Positions 32,566 to 39,340 of a DNA stretch of 39,340 nt are shown piece after piece. Origin of the DNA: Lachnospiraceae bacterium (GTDB taxonomy: Bacteria > Bacillota > Clostridia > Lachnospirales > Lachnospiraceae); assembly GCA_021770245.1 (NCBI GenBank), contig JAETRI010000032.1:1-39340 (forward strand). The letters are read 5' to 3'. The translations under genes and the position numbers were made by a program. The notes below the pieces were generated by a model, which made no database searches, had not been told where the DNA came from, and saw only the letters and a program-made list of their open reading frames with translations. Position 1 is the first letter of the stretch; every line of letters begins with the position of its first letter.

Positions 32566-33399
32566 GTGGACATGGAAGAACAGATAATGGTTAATACCTC
32601 ATGGGAAGAGATTGGGATATCCAATGACTTCCTTTTTGGAAAAATCATGCAGCAGCCGGATCTCTGCGAAGAGCTGCTGCACAGGATCCTTCCGGATCTG
32701 GAGATAGACCATATAGAGTATCCGGAAGCACAAAAGGGGATAAAGCCTGATGTGGATGCAAAAAGTGTCAGGCTGGATGTATATGTTAAGGATGAAAAAG
32801 GAACAGTTTACGATATTGAGATGCAGGTGGCAGATACAAAAGAATTGCCGAAAAGGGCCAGGTATTATCAGAGTCTCATTGACCTGCAGCTCATAGATAG
32901 GGGGCAGGCCTATAAGAGGCTGAAGCCGGGTTACATTATATTTATCTGCCCGTTTGATATGTTCGACAGGGGGAGACATATTTATACCTTTGAAAATACC
33001 TGTCGTGAAGACAGGAGTCTTTTACTGGGAGACGGGATGACAAAAATTTTCCTGAATACGGACAGCGATATGAATGATGTCAGTAAAGAGCTGAAAGCAT
33101 TTCTGGATTATGTGTCAGGGAAAAAGTCAGATGACGATTTTGTGAAGAAATTAGAGGACGCCGTAAAAGAGGCGAAAAAGAACAGGGAATGGAGGCATGA
33201 ATATATGACATTATTAATGCGGGATCAGGAGAATATGGAAAAGGGAATGGAAAAGGGAATGGAGAAGGGAATGGAAAAGGGCATTTCGGGAATGGTGTCC
33301 ACGTTGAAAGATTTGGGAATCCCGGATGCAACCATTGTGCAGAAGCTTCAGGAAAAATTCAGCTTTAGCAGGGAAAAGGCGGAAAAGTATGTCAAATAA
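32566..33399 (+). CDS. Rpn-family PD-(D/E)XK nuclease
   Basis: 277 residues, similar to Rpn/YhgA-type recombination-promoting nucleases ('PD-(D/E)XK nuclease family transposase'). The core reads NDFLFGKIMQQPDLCEELL, then RLDVYVKDEKGTVYDIEMQV, where D and ExQ form the nuclease site, then RARYYQSLIDLQLIDRGQAY and IIFICPFDMFDRGRHIYTFE. The C-terminus has four EKGM repeats and a helical end. It starts with GTG at 32566, seven bases after GGGAAGG; ATG 32572 is an alternative. It is the last gene inside the element, ending 42 bases from the right core. Role in the element is unknown. Confidence 0.85.
   Translation: MDMEEQIMVNTSWEEIGISNDFLFGKIMQQPDLCEELLHRILPDLEIDHIEYPEAQKGIKPDVDAKSVRLDVYVKDEKGTVYDIEMQVADTKELPKRARYYQSLIDLQLIDRGQAYKRLKPGYIIFICPFDMFDRGRHIYTFENTCREDRSLLLGDGMTKIFLNTDSDMNDVSKELKAFLDYVSGKKSDDDFVKKLEDAVKEAKKNREWRHEYMTLLMRDQENMEKGMEKGMEKGMEKGISGMVSTLKDLGIPDATIVQKLQEKFSFSREKAEKYVK
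33235..33282 (+). repeat. Four 12-bp tandem repeats in the nuclease gene
   Basis: ATGGAAAAGGGA is repeated four times in frame with small changes (33235-33246, 33247-33258, 33259-33270, 33271-33282), encoding MEKG units. Such a run may gain or lose copies by slippage. Confidence 0.8.
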
Positions 33400-33418
33400 C
33401 TATTTTGATGCCTATTTC

Positions 33419-33442
33419 TATCATTGACGCCCATCAGCTAAA
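33419..33442. other. Right attachment site (element arm plus core AA)
   Basis: The 22-base arm at 33419-33440 (TATCATTGACGCC followed by CATCAGCTA) faces the core AA at 33441-33442. Right of the core is permease sequence TACCTGG. It mirrors the left arm around the core. Confidence 0.75.
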
Positions 33443-34147
33443 TACCTGGCTTCCATAGATGATCAGATAGCCCAGCCCCTTTCTGGCCGCCAGAAATTCG
33501 CCGATGATTACGCCCACCAGGGCCAGACCGATATTCACCTTCATGGTGCTTAAGATGATGGGCACACAGGAGGGCAGGACCACCTTGAACAGGGTATCTC
33601 TCCGGCTGCCGCCCAGGGTATAGATGAGCTTGATCTTCTCCGCATCCACCTGTTGAAACCCGGTGTAAAGATTAATGATGGCGCCGAAAAGCGCCACGGA
33701 AATACCTGCCACGATAATGGTATTCATACCGGTTCCCAGCCACACGATGAGAAGGGGGGCCAGGGCGGATTTGGGCAGGCTGTTGAGAACCACCAGATAG
33801 GGTTCCAGAACTTCGGAAAGCTTGGTGGAATACCATAGCAGGGTGGCGCATATCATGCTGATAAGAAAGACCAGCAGGAAGCTGGCGATGGTCTCGGCCA
33901 GGGTAACGCCGATATGGACGGCCAGGTCGTTTTTCTGCCAGAGAGTGAGCAGGCAGGCTGCTACCCTGGAGGGGCTGGAAAAGAAAAACGAGTCGATGAT
34001 TTTCCAATCCGCACAGAACTCCCACACCGCCAGAAAGGCGATGAGAAGGAACAGGCGCAGAAAGGCGATCATTCGGTGATGTCTGTGATGGGAAGCTTCA
34101 AACCGAAGCTGGGCGGCGGATAGGTTTTCTTTTTTATCACTCATCAT
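33434..34147 (-). pseudogene. 5' part of ABC permease, truncated by the element
   Basis: 237 codons of an SsuC/TauC/ThiX-type permease (nitrate/sulfonate/pyrimidine-precursor class) with several transmembrane segments. The class EAA loop region reads LGGSRRDTLFKVVLPSCVPI. It ends GLGYLIIYGSQVF and then Ser-stop, the last residues lying in element DNA (33434-33440). The normal last membrane helix is found at 24150-24255. GGAGG lies before the ATG; the start overlaps the ATPase stop. A permease lacking its last helix is probably non-functional, although a short truncated form may be made. No substrate-binding protein gene is present in the window. Confidence 0.88.
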
Positions 34148-34904
34148 TTAGTTCCTCCCATAGCATATTGAAATAATTCTGAAATTCCGGCGCGTTGCGT
34201 GCGGCGAGCACGGAGTCGTCCGGCAGGGTGAGGCGGATGGGAATTTCCCGCTTGACCCTGGCGGGTCTTTGCCCCAGGACGATTACCCGTTCCGCCAGGC
34301 TGATGGCCTCCGAGAGATCGTGGGTGATCAGAATGGCCGTTTTTCCGGCAGCCCGTATAATACGGCAGATATCGGAAGAAACATGCAGGCGTGTCTGATA
34401 GTCCAGGGCGGAAAAAGGTTCATCCAGAAGGAGGATATCCGGCTCCAAAGCCATGGTGCGCACCAGGGCGGCGCGTTGCTTCAGGCCGCCAGACAATTCG
34501 CTGGGCTTCTTATGCAGAAACGGAGTGAGTCCGTAATCCTCCACCATGTTAAGAACCCGTTCCTTCTTTTGGGCCGTAAGCTGGCCGTTGATTTCCAGAC
34601 CCAGTGTGACGTTGCGGTAGATATCGCGCCATTCGAAGAGATGGTCGTGCTGCAGCATGTAGCCGATGCCGGGTTTTGCGTCCTGGGGATCGTCGGTATA
34701 AAAGGTGATATCGCCGGATTCGGGACGCAGAAGGCCGGCAATGAGGGAGAGGATGGTGGATTTGCCGCAGCCGCTGGGGCCTACGATCGCCAGGAATTCT
34801 CCCGTCCGGACGCTGAAGGACACATTATCGAGCGCCTTTACTTCGCCGTTCAGGCTGTGATAGGAATAGGATATATTCTTCAGAGTCAGTATGGTATCAG
34901 CCAT
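34137..34904 (-). CDS. ABC transporter ATPase, nitrate/sulfonate class
   Basis: 255 residues with every ABC motif in order: Walker A GPSGCGKST, Q-loop region MLQHDHLFEW, signature LSGGLKQR, Walker B ILLLDEPFSALD and switch histidine ITHDLS. It matches the SsuB/TauB/ThiZ group that energises uptake of sulfonates, nitrate or thiamine precursors. ATG 34904 has GGAGG seven bases upstream; an open frame reaching 35090 has no ribosome site and no similarity. The permease gene begins inside its last codons, so they form an operon. With the permease split, this ATPase lacks its usual partner. Confidence 0.92.
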   Translation of the reverse strand: MADTILTLKNISYSYHSLNGEVKALDNVSFSVRTGEFLAIVGPSGCGKSTILSLIAGLLRPESGDITFYTDDPQDAKPGIGYMLQHDHLFEWRDIYRNVTLGLEINGQLTAQKKERVLNMVEDYGLTPFLHKKPSELSGGLKQRAALVRTMALEPDILLLDEPFSALDYQTRLHVSSDICRIIRAAGKTAILITHDLSEAISLAERVIVLGQRPARVKREIPIRLTLPDDSVLAARNAPEFQNYFNMLWEELNDE

Positions 34905-35002
34905 ATCAGTCCTCCATTCTGCTTCTGATGGGATGCAGATAACAGATAGCATGTGATATAAGATATCATATGAAAAAGAAGAAAATCCGTGCCTGATTCT
35001 GT

Positions 35003-35079
35003 CGGAACGAAAAGGGCCTGTCCGGCCTGTATGTGAATGAGGTCTGCTCCTGTTCCGATGAGAGAAGGTTCTGCAGACC
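35003..35079. repeat. Two short interleaved inverted repeats before the ABC operon
   Basis: CGGAAC (35003-35008) with GTTCCG (35052-35057), and GGTCTGC (35041-35047) with GCAGACC (35073-35079), overlap in A-B-A'-B' order. They lie in the 257-base leader region between azlD and the ABC ATPase. The arms are short and may be chance; no TPP or other known riboswitch was recognised in either direction. Confidence 0.35.
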
Positions 35080-35161
35080 CCGTCCGCCACTCCGTTTGGA
35101 ACGTCGGCCTGCGGGAACCATCGGGGACTGCTTAAGGAAGGATCCTTTTAGAAAGGTTGTT

Positions 35162-35464
35162 TTATAGGAACAGCTCCAGCAGGAAGACCGCGAGGCAGGA
35201 AAAGACGGCCACCTGGAAGAGACTGCGTCCGAACCAGGCGAGCAGGATGCCTATTATAAGCGCGAAGAGTCCCGACCATCTGCTGGCGGTCGCATCCAGG
35301 ATGGCCGGGAAGGTCATAACGGCCAGAGTCACGTAGGGAACATAAAATAAGAAGGAACGGATCGTTTGGTTCCTGATTTCTTTCCGTATCAGAGTGAGCG
35401 GAAGGACGCGGATCAGATAGCTGACGGCGGCCATGATGAGGATATAAAGATATACGTTATGCAT
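35162..35464 (-). CDS. azlD: AzlD-family branched-chain amino acid exporter subunit
   Basis: A 100-residue membrane protein with about four hydrophobic segments: MHNVYLYILIMAAVSYLIRV, then SFLFYVPYVTLAVMTFPAIL, a family hallmark. AzlD is the small partner of AzlC in export of branched-chain amino acids such as leucine and analogues. Its ATG shares one base with the azlC stop (TAATG), so the two are translationally coupled. Confidence 0.9.
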   Translation of the reverse strand: MHNVYLYILIMAAVSYLIRVLPLTLIRKEIRNQTIRSFLFYVPYVTLAVMTFPAILDATASRWSGLFALIIGILLAWFGRSLFQVAVFSCLAVFLLELFL

Positions 35465-36195
35465 TAGGTTTCTCCGTTCTGGTTTTGGGGTTCGTCGGGT
35501 ACGGGAAAAAGGACGGCTGCTGCTGCGGAAAGTGCTACCGTGAGTACGATAATCCGCATGCCGGACGTGAGAAAACGAAACGCCGGAAGCCGTGCGAAAA
35601 GATAGCTGATGAGCATGGAAGTTACCACCAGGGCGGCTATGATTTTATTTCTCCTGGCAGGTGGTATGATGATGGCCAGGAACATGCCGTAGAGGCCCAC
35701 GCTCAGGGCGCTGACCACATTTGCGGGAAGGACGTTCCCGCTCAGTACGCCGAGGCAGGTGCCCAGCGCCCAGCCGGGCACCGATACCAGGATGGCGCCG
35801 TAGGTATAAAAAGGGTTCAGTTTTCCCGGGAACGTCATGGAGATGCCGAAAATCTCGTCGGTCACATCGAAACCGATCAAAAGCCTGTGCAAAAACGGTG
35901 TGTCGGAAGAAAGTTTCTGGCTCAGGGAGCAGGACATCAAAAGATAGCGGGCATTTGCCACCAATATCATGGCCGCCATTTCCAGATAGCTTCCCTGGGC
36001 GGCGATGACGGTGAAACCCGCCGCCTGTCCTGCGGAGGCGTTGACGAGCAGGCTGGTAACGGTCGCCTGGAATGCGGTCATGCCTGCGTTTTTTGCGGCA
36101 ATCCCCAGCGTGAACGAAACGGCCAGGTAGCCCAATCCGATCGGTATGCCATGCTGCAGGCCCTTTTTAAAGCAGAGCCGGTTTTCTTTTTTCAT
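35464..36195 (-). CDS. azlC: AzlC-family branched-chain amino acid exporter subunit
   Basis: A 243-residue membrane protein of the AzlC family: GLQHGIPIGLGYLAVSFTLGI at the start, LVNASAGQAAGF, ILVANARYLLMSCSLSQKL and a second set of hydrophobic segments after residue 130. Together with AzlD it should export branched-chain amino acids. A promoter-like pair lies 127 bases upstream. The ribosome site is weak (AAGAG). No leucine T-box was seen in the leader. Confidence 0.9.
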   Translation of the reverse strand: MKKENRLCFKKGLQHGIPIGLGYLAVSFTLGIAAKNAGMTAFQATVTSLLVNASAGQAAGFTVIAAQGSYLEMAAMILVANARYLLMSCSLSQKLSSDTPFLHRLLIGFDVTDEIFGISMTFPGKLNPFYTYGAILVSVPGWALGTCLGVLSGNVLPANVVSALSVGLYGMFLAIIIPPARRNKIIAALVVTSMLISYLFARLPAFRFLTSGMRIIVLTVALSAAAAVLFPVPDEPQNQNGET

Positions 36196-36321
36196 AAGTA
36201 CTCTTTTCCCCTTTACGGATCATTCGCGGCGGGATGTTCTTCCTTGGCCGGAAAGGAAACGGGGAGCCATGGGCCGTTCGTTTTCTTCCCGGCCGGGGCC
36301 CGGTAAGCATATGTCTGTTAT

Positions 36322-36350
36322 AGTATAATACGTTTACATGAATTAGTCTA
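36322..36350 (-). promoter_or_regulatory. Probable promoter of azlC-azlD
   Basis: On the minus strand TAGACT (36345-36350) and TATACT (36322-36327) are 17 bases apart. The 412-base gap 36196-36608 otherwise holds GC-rich leader sequence near azlC and, on the plus side, a TATAAT at 36550-36555 with a poor -35 that may serve the peptide gene. An 8-bp AT-rich inverted repeat lies at 36492-36520. Confidence 0.5.
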
Positions 36351-36608
36351 ATGAAAAGATTTTATTTGTTCTCAAAACCGGCAGAGAATTTTTTGAATAA
36401 AGGGGTTGATTTCATTTGAGAAATTTACCGCTATTTAAAAATGACAGGGGTATGGCGTACTTATCTAATATCAGAGCATGATGGATGGGTTACTTTTTTG
36501 TGACTGGGTTATAAAAAAGTGCCTTCTTTTTTTCTGAAAAATAACCCGATATAATAAAATTGCGAACAGGAAAAAAGGAACGCAAAATAAAAGATGGAGG
36601 TAAAAACT

Positions 36609-36836
36609 ATGGCGCTTTCAAATTTATCCAGATGGAGCAAGGCGGCGGCACCTGCTTCCGCATGTGGAGCCGGAGACAAGCCGGAAGAGAAACCTGCGGC
36701 GTGCGGTTCCGCCTGCGGAGCCGGAGACAAGCCGGAAGAGAAGCCTGCGGCATGCGGTTCTGCCTGCGGAGCCGGGGATAAGCCGGAAGAGAAGCCTGCG
36801 GCATGCGGTTCTGCCTGCGGAGCCGGGGATAAGTAG
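36609..36836 (+). CDS. Cys-rich ACG-repeat peptide, candidate modified-peptide precursor
   Basis: 75 residues: a leader-like start MALSNLSRWSKAAAPAS, then three 17-residue units (CGAGDKPEEKPAACGSA) and a final CGAGDK. Each unit carries two CG pairs, giving seven cysteines. It resembles ACG-repeat peptide precursors known from Clostridia that are thought to be modified by radical SAM enzymes; the family name is from memory and unverified. No maturase, protease or exporter of such a system was seen next to it. GGAGG lies eight bases before the ATG, which settles the start, and a strong terminator follows, so it is a free-standing and probably highly expressed gene. A cysteine-rich metal-binding role is the alternative. 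Confidence 0.75.
   Translation: MALSNLSRWSKAAAPASACGAGDKPEEKPAACGSACGAGDKPEEKPAACGSACGAGDKPEEKPAACGSACGAGDK
36663..36815 (+). repeat. Three 51-bp tandem repeats in the peptide gene
   Basis: Units at 36663-36713, 36714-36764 and 36765-36815, plus a partial fourth to 36833. Units 2 and 3 are almost identical, while unit 1 differs at a few third positions, suggesting that a recent duplication made the last copies. Confidence 0.85.
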
Positions 36837-36858
36837 TCAGGATACCGGCTTCGGAGTA

Positions 36859-36901
36859 TTCCCCGGCGGTCTGTGATCTGACGGATCGCCGGGGAATTTT
36901 T
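36859..36901 (+). terminator. Terminator of the ACG-repeat peptide gene
   Basis: TTCCCCGGCG (36859-36868) pairs with CGCCGGGGAA (36887-36896), followed by TTTTT. It starts 23 bases after the stop codon. Confidence 0.88.
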
Positions 36902-36940
36902 ATGATGCTGATCCACAGCACTGGAAGGAGGTTCCGGGAT

Positions 36941-37894
36941 ATGAAGGCGGTCGTTCTTAATGGCGTGACACCTGCCAAGCAGGTTATATTATCAGAGGCA
37001 GAGATCCCGAAAGTAAGGCCGGGATGGGTGCTTGTAAAGGTCAGGGCTTTTGGCATGAACCATTCCGAACAGATATTGCGCCTGCATGAGATTGAAGCGG
37101 ATTATATCGAAAAGCCTATCATTCCGGGTATTGAGTGTGTAGGTGAAATTGCAGATGCGTCAGACAGCAGTTTTTCTATGGGACAGAAGGTGGCAGCCCT
37201 GATGGGCGGCATGGGGAGGAGCTTTAACGGCAGCTATGCGGAGTATGCCCTGCTCCCGGCCCATCATGTGTTTCCGGTACAGACAGGACTTTCCTGGAAA
37301 GAGTTTGCCGCAGTGCCGGAGACTTATTTCACGGCATGGGGTTCTCTGTTTGAATGCCTGGGCTTAAAGCCTTCGGATACACTTCTGGTCAGGGGCGGCA
37401 CATGTGCGTTAGGATATGCTGCCATCCAGATCGCAAAGGCTTTGGGGTGCAGGGTGATCGCTACCACCCACAGGCAGGAAAAACTCCCTCTGCTGGCCGG
37501 CGTGGATGAGGCGGTACTGGATAACGGGAAGCTGGAGGGGGAGCTGCACGGAGCGACAAAGGCTCTGGAACTGGTGGGGCCGAAGACTCTTGCTGATACA
37601 CTCCGGTGCATGGAGAAGGGCGGCATTGTATGTAATACGGGAATCCTTGGCGGGGTCTATACCCTGAATGGTTTTGACCCGATCAAATTTATCCCCAACG
37701 GGGTATACCTTACCGGGTTTAACAGCAACTGGCCCACGCAGCAGGTGATGGATGATATTTTTGCGTTTATTGACAGAAATAAACTGAAACCCTGTATTGG
37801 AGCATCCTATGGGTTCGGAGATATCCGGGAGGCGTGTTTGGCCCTGGATGGAGGGAAAGTCAACGGGAAAATCGTAGTGGAGGTGGTAGGTTGA
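36941..37894 (+). CDS. Zinc-type/quinone-oxidoreductase-like dehydrogenase (MDR superfamily)
   Basis: 317 residues. The N-terminal catalytic domain has MKAVVLNG, GMNHSEQILRL and PGIECVGEI, where quinone oxidoreductases keep a GxxxxG rather than zinc ligands; the usual catalytic-zinc cysteine and histidine are not evident. The Rossmann domain begins RGGTCALGYAAIQIAKALGC, with an altered GG(T)CALG dinucleotide loop, most likely binding NADPH. It should reduce an enone or quinone substrate, unidentified. The ATG at 36941 has GGAAGGAGG nine bases upstream; the open frame to 36902 overlaps the terminator and is rejected. A compact terminator begins at its stop codon. Confidence 0.85.
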   Translation: MKAVVLNGVTPAKQVILSEAEIPKVRPGWVLVKVRAFGMNHSEQILRLHEIEADYIEKPIIPGIECVGEIADASDSSFSMGQKVAALMGGMGRSFNGSYAEYALLPAHHVFPVQTGLSWKEFAAVPETYFTAWGSLFECLGLKPSDTLLVRGGTCALGYAAIQIAKALGCRVIATTHRQEKLPLLAGVDEAVLDNGKLEGELHGATKALELVGPKTLADTLRCMEKGGIVCNTGILGGVYTLNGFDPIKFIPNGVYLTGFNSNWPTQQVMDDIFAFIDRNKLKPCIGASYGFGDIREACLALDGGKVNGKIVVEVVG

Positions 37895-37917
37895 AAAAAG
37901 GCCATTAGGCCTTTTTT
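37894..37917 (+). terminator. Terminator after the dehydrogenase gene
   Basis: AAAAAAGGCC (37894-37903), loop ATTA, GGCCTTTTTT (37908-37917), with one more T. It overlaps the stop codon and works in both directions. Confidence 0.88.
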
Positions 37918-37942
37918 TCAACATTTTTGGAGGAATTTGATA

Positions 37943-38225
37943 ATGGCAAAGGAGGGAACCACTGCGTATATGTATGCAGGCGGCTTTTTATCCCCAGGGG
38001 GATTACGGCCTGTTCCAGTGCAGTGGATCCTGCCGTCAGGAAACTTTCAAAAATGAAGAGGCGGTCCGTAAGATGATGGAGTGCCAGAAAGATATGCGGA
38101 TACTTTTGGAGCTGGGCGTGGGATATCACACCCCCGGGATTATCAAGTATCCGTTCTGGCAGATGACGGCGGTGAACCCGAAGGCGACGTATGCCTGCGA
38201 TATAATCGAATTATATCCATATTGA
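37943..38225 (+). pseudogene. Sir2-family deacetylase remnant with deletions
   Basis: From about 37983 the frame reads FYPQGDYGLFQCSGSC, then ETFKNEEAVRKMMECQKDMR, then ILLELGVGYHTPGIIKYPFW and QMTAVNPKATYAC, stopping at 38223-38225. These match two separate parts of Sir2-like NAD-dependent deacetylases of Clostridia. The NAD-binding N-terminus is absent, and roughly 80 residues, including the CPxCG zinc pair, are missing between MMECQ and ILLELG. A ribosome site and ATG remain at 37943 in a different frame (MAKEGTTAYMYAGGF), so there is also a frameshift. The protein cannot be active. Family match is from memory. Confidence 0.78.
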
Positions 38226-38350
38226 TGCCGCACTCAAAAAGATCGGTAGTCCCTTGGATACGTTTTGTTCGCAGGGATGGGTGGGAAGAATTTTCAACCA
38301 AGATAAATTACATAAAAATGTGCGAATACACATAAAATAGGAATGAAGGC

Positions 38351-38379
38351 TTGAAAGAATTTTATTTCTGTTGTAGAAT
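38351..38379 (+). promoter_or_regulatory. Sigma-A promoter for the AAA ATPase gene
   Basis: TTGAAA (38351-38356) and TAGAAT (38374-38379) are 17 bases apart, 48 bases before the ATG at 38427, in an AT-rich stretch. Confidence 0.7.
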
Positions 38380-38426
38380 AGTATTACTAAAATATTTGCA
38401 TATGCACAAAAATTAGGAGTTAACAA

Positions 38427-39340
38427 ATGGAAATTGAAAGGAATATTTATCTTGAGCAGCTCATTCTGCGAAAAAATAACGGGATGATAAAGGTTATTAC
38501 AGGTATACGAAGATGTGGTAAATCATTCTTGTTGTTTAACATATTTAAAAAGTATTTGATGGTAAATGGGGTAAATGAAGATCATATCATTGAGATAGCG
38601 TTGGACGGCATTGAAAATGAGGAATTAAGAAATCCCAAAACGTGCTGCCAGTACGTGAAAGCTGCTGTCAGGGACAAAGAAAATTATTATTTGCTTTTAG
38701 ATGAAATACAATTTATGCCAAGATTTGAAGAGGTGCTGAACGGTCTGCTTCGTATGGACAATATTGATATCTATGTGACCGGGAGCAATTCCAGATTCCT
38801 TTCCAGTGACATTATAACGGAGTTTCGGGGCAGAGGAGATGAAATAAGGGTTTATCCGCTTTCTTTTGCAGAATTTTATTCCGTTTATCATGGAGAATAT
38901 GATGATGCATGGAATGATTATATGATTTACGGAGGACTGCCCCAGGTCGCTGGCTTTCAAACGGAGCGACAGAAAGCAGAATATCTAAAAAATATTTTCA
39001 CGAATGTATATTTAAAGGATGTAGTTGAAAGAAACGACATTCAAAGTCCGGATGGGCTTGGAACGCTGGTTGATATTCTTGCTTCTGCAATCGGGGCACC
39101 CACAAATCCAACCAGAATTTCTAATACCTTTGCAAGTGAACGTCAGATCAGCTATACGAATAAAACAATATCCAGGCATATTGATTATCTTGAGGAGGCA
39201 TTTTTGATTTCGAAAGCCAGTCGTTATGATATAAAAGGAAGAAAATATATTGGCGCTAATTTAAAGTATTATTTTACTGATCTGGGCCTTAGAAATGCGA
39301 GATTGAATTTCCGACAACAGGAGCCGACCCATATTATGGA
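38427..39340 (+). CDS. AAA ATPase with DUF4143 domain (partial, runs off the window)
   Basis: At least 304 residues; the gene continues past the window end. The N-terminal AAA_14 domain has Walker A GIRRCGKS (residues about 27-34), Walker B YYLLLDEIQ and the sensor-type VTGSNSRFL. The GLPQV region and VYLKDVVERNDI lead into a DUF4143 domain (from about residue 190), with NKTISRHIDYLEEAFLI and YYFTDLGLRNARL. These proteins are common in gut Clostridia and Bacteroidia; their role is unknown, with links to mobile DNA suspected. AGGAG lies seven bases before the ATG. Base use is more AT-rich than the flagellar genes, which hints at acquisition. Confidence 0.9.
   Translation, partial: MEIERNIYLEQLILRKNNGMIKVITGIRRCGKSFLLFNIFKKYLMVNGVNEDHIIEIALDGIENEELRNPKTCCQYVKAAVRDKENYYLLLDEIQFMPRFEEVLNGLLRMDNIDIYVTGSNSRFLSSDIITEFRGRGDEIRVYPLSFAEFYSVYHGEYDDAWNDYMIYGGLPQVAGFQTERQKAEYLKNIFTNVYLKDVVERNDIQSPDGLGTLVDILASAIGAPTNPTRISNTFASERQISYTNKTISRHIDYLEEAFLISKASRYDIKGRKYIGANLKYYFTDLGLRNARLNFRQQEPTHIM

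Larger units (their letters stand above)
24256..33442. mobile_element. About 9.2-kb integrative element in an ABC permease gene
   Basis: The element lies between the two parts of the permease gene and is bounded by AA at 24256-24257 and at 33441-33442. One AA belongs to the target. Inside it is a large serine recombinase (30243-32117). The inner ends are imperfect inverted repeats (24258-24279 and 33419-33440). Cargo genes are a MerR regulator, a MATE exporter, a CmpB-like membrane protein, small unknown genes and an Rpn nuclease. No relaxase, coupling protein or type IV secretion gene was recognised. The sequence is visibly more AT-rich than the flagellar block. Ends are precise by inference from the permease frame. 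Confidence 0.85.

Noticed and set aside
34905-35161. TPP or other metabolite riboswitch before the ABC operon
   Set aside because: The ATPase class includes thiamine-precursor importers, so the leader was read on both strands, but the CUGAGA and GAUCUGGAUAAUGC-like signatures of the TPP element are absent.
36663-36833. CRISPR-like array from 51-bp repeats
   Set aside because: The repeats are directly adjacent without unique spacers and keep a reading frame, so they are coding repeats.
36607-37056. 149-codon minus-strand frame across the ACG-repeat gene
   Set aside because: It runs through the strong terminator at 36859-36901 and into the dehydrogenase start; the plus-strand peptide has a ribosome site and fits known repeat peptides.

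Overview
The window looks like a chromosome segment of a motile anaerobic Clostridia member, most likely Lachnospiraceae. That placement is an inference from gene content: a divergent NAD-dependent ligase, MetA with a glutamate at residue 111, a Gram-positive flagellar gene order with csrA-fliW and a ylqG/ylqH-like pair, AGGAGG ribosome sites, and a Clostridia-type mobile element. No rRNA, tRNA or CRISPR array was seen.

Layout. (1) 1-4075: a strong hairpin at the edge, then rluF-like, ligA and metA on the plus strand. (2) 4076-5027: an AT-rich scar with a 50-bp palindrome, short direct repeats and the remains of a HigB/HigA-type toxin-antitoxin pair. (3) 5028-6630, minus: a ParA ATPase and a ComFB-domain protein, overlapping and divergent from fliD. 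(4) 6794-22164: a flagellar late-gene and assembly block. Plus-strand fliD-fliS-(fliT-like)-(degenerate nucleotidyltransferase) converges on a minus-strand operon flgM-flgN-flgK-flgL-(YviE-like)-fliW-csrA. Divergent from flgM runs a plus-strand series: FliK-like, FlhB-C-like, lytic transglycosylase, PilZ protein and glycosyltransferase. Together these build and cap the hook-filament junction, chaperone its parts and set flagellin output (FlgM on sigma-28, FliW/CsrA on translation). (5) 22242-23978: a family 3 glycoside hydrolase.

(6) 24150-34904: an ABC transporter operon (ATPase, permease) whose permease gene is split by a mobile element of about 9.2 kb. The 5' part of the permease lies at 33441-34147 and the 3' part at 24150-24255. 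Joining them at a shared AA (TT on the gene strand) restores an in-frame 270-residue permease. The two element ends are imperfect inverted copies of 22 nt that would form a symmetric attP in a circle, as expected for the large serine recombinase encoded inside (30243-32117). The cargo is a MerR regulator with its operator, a MATE exporter coupled to a CmpB-like membrane protein, small unknown genes, an Rpn-type nuclease and two genes decayed by internal deletion. No conjugation genes were seen, so it resembles an integrative mobilizable or simple integrative element.

(7) 35162-39340: azlD and azlC (minus), a small Cys-rich ACG-repeat peptide that looks like a modified-peptide precursor, a medium-chain dehydrogenase, a Sir2-family remnant with an internal deletion, and an AAA ATPase running off the window. 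The most unusual signals are the split permease with a readable attP, the ACG-repeat peptide, and a large interleaved inverted repeat between flgM and the FliK-like gene.
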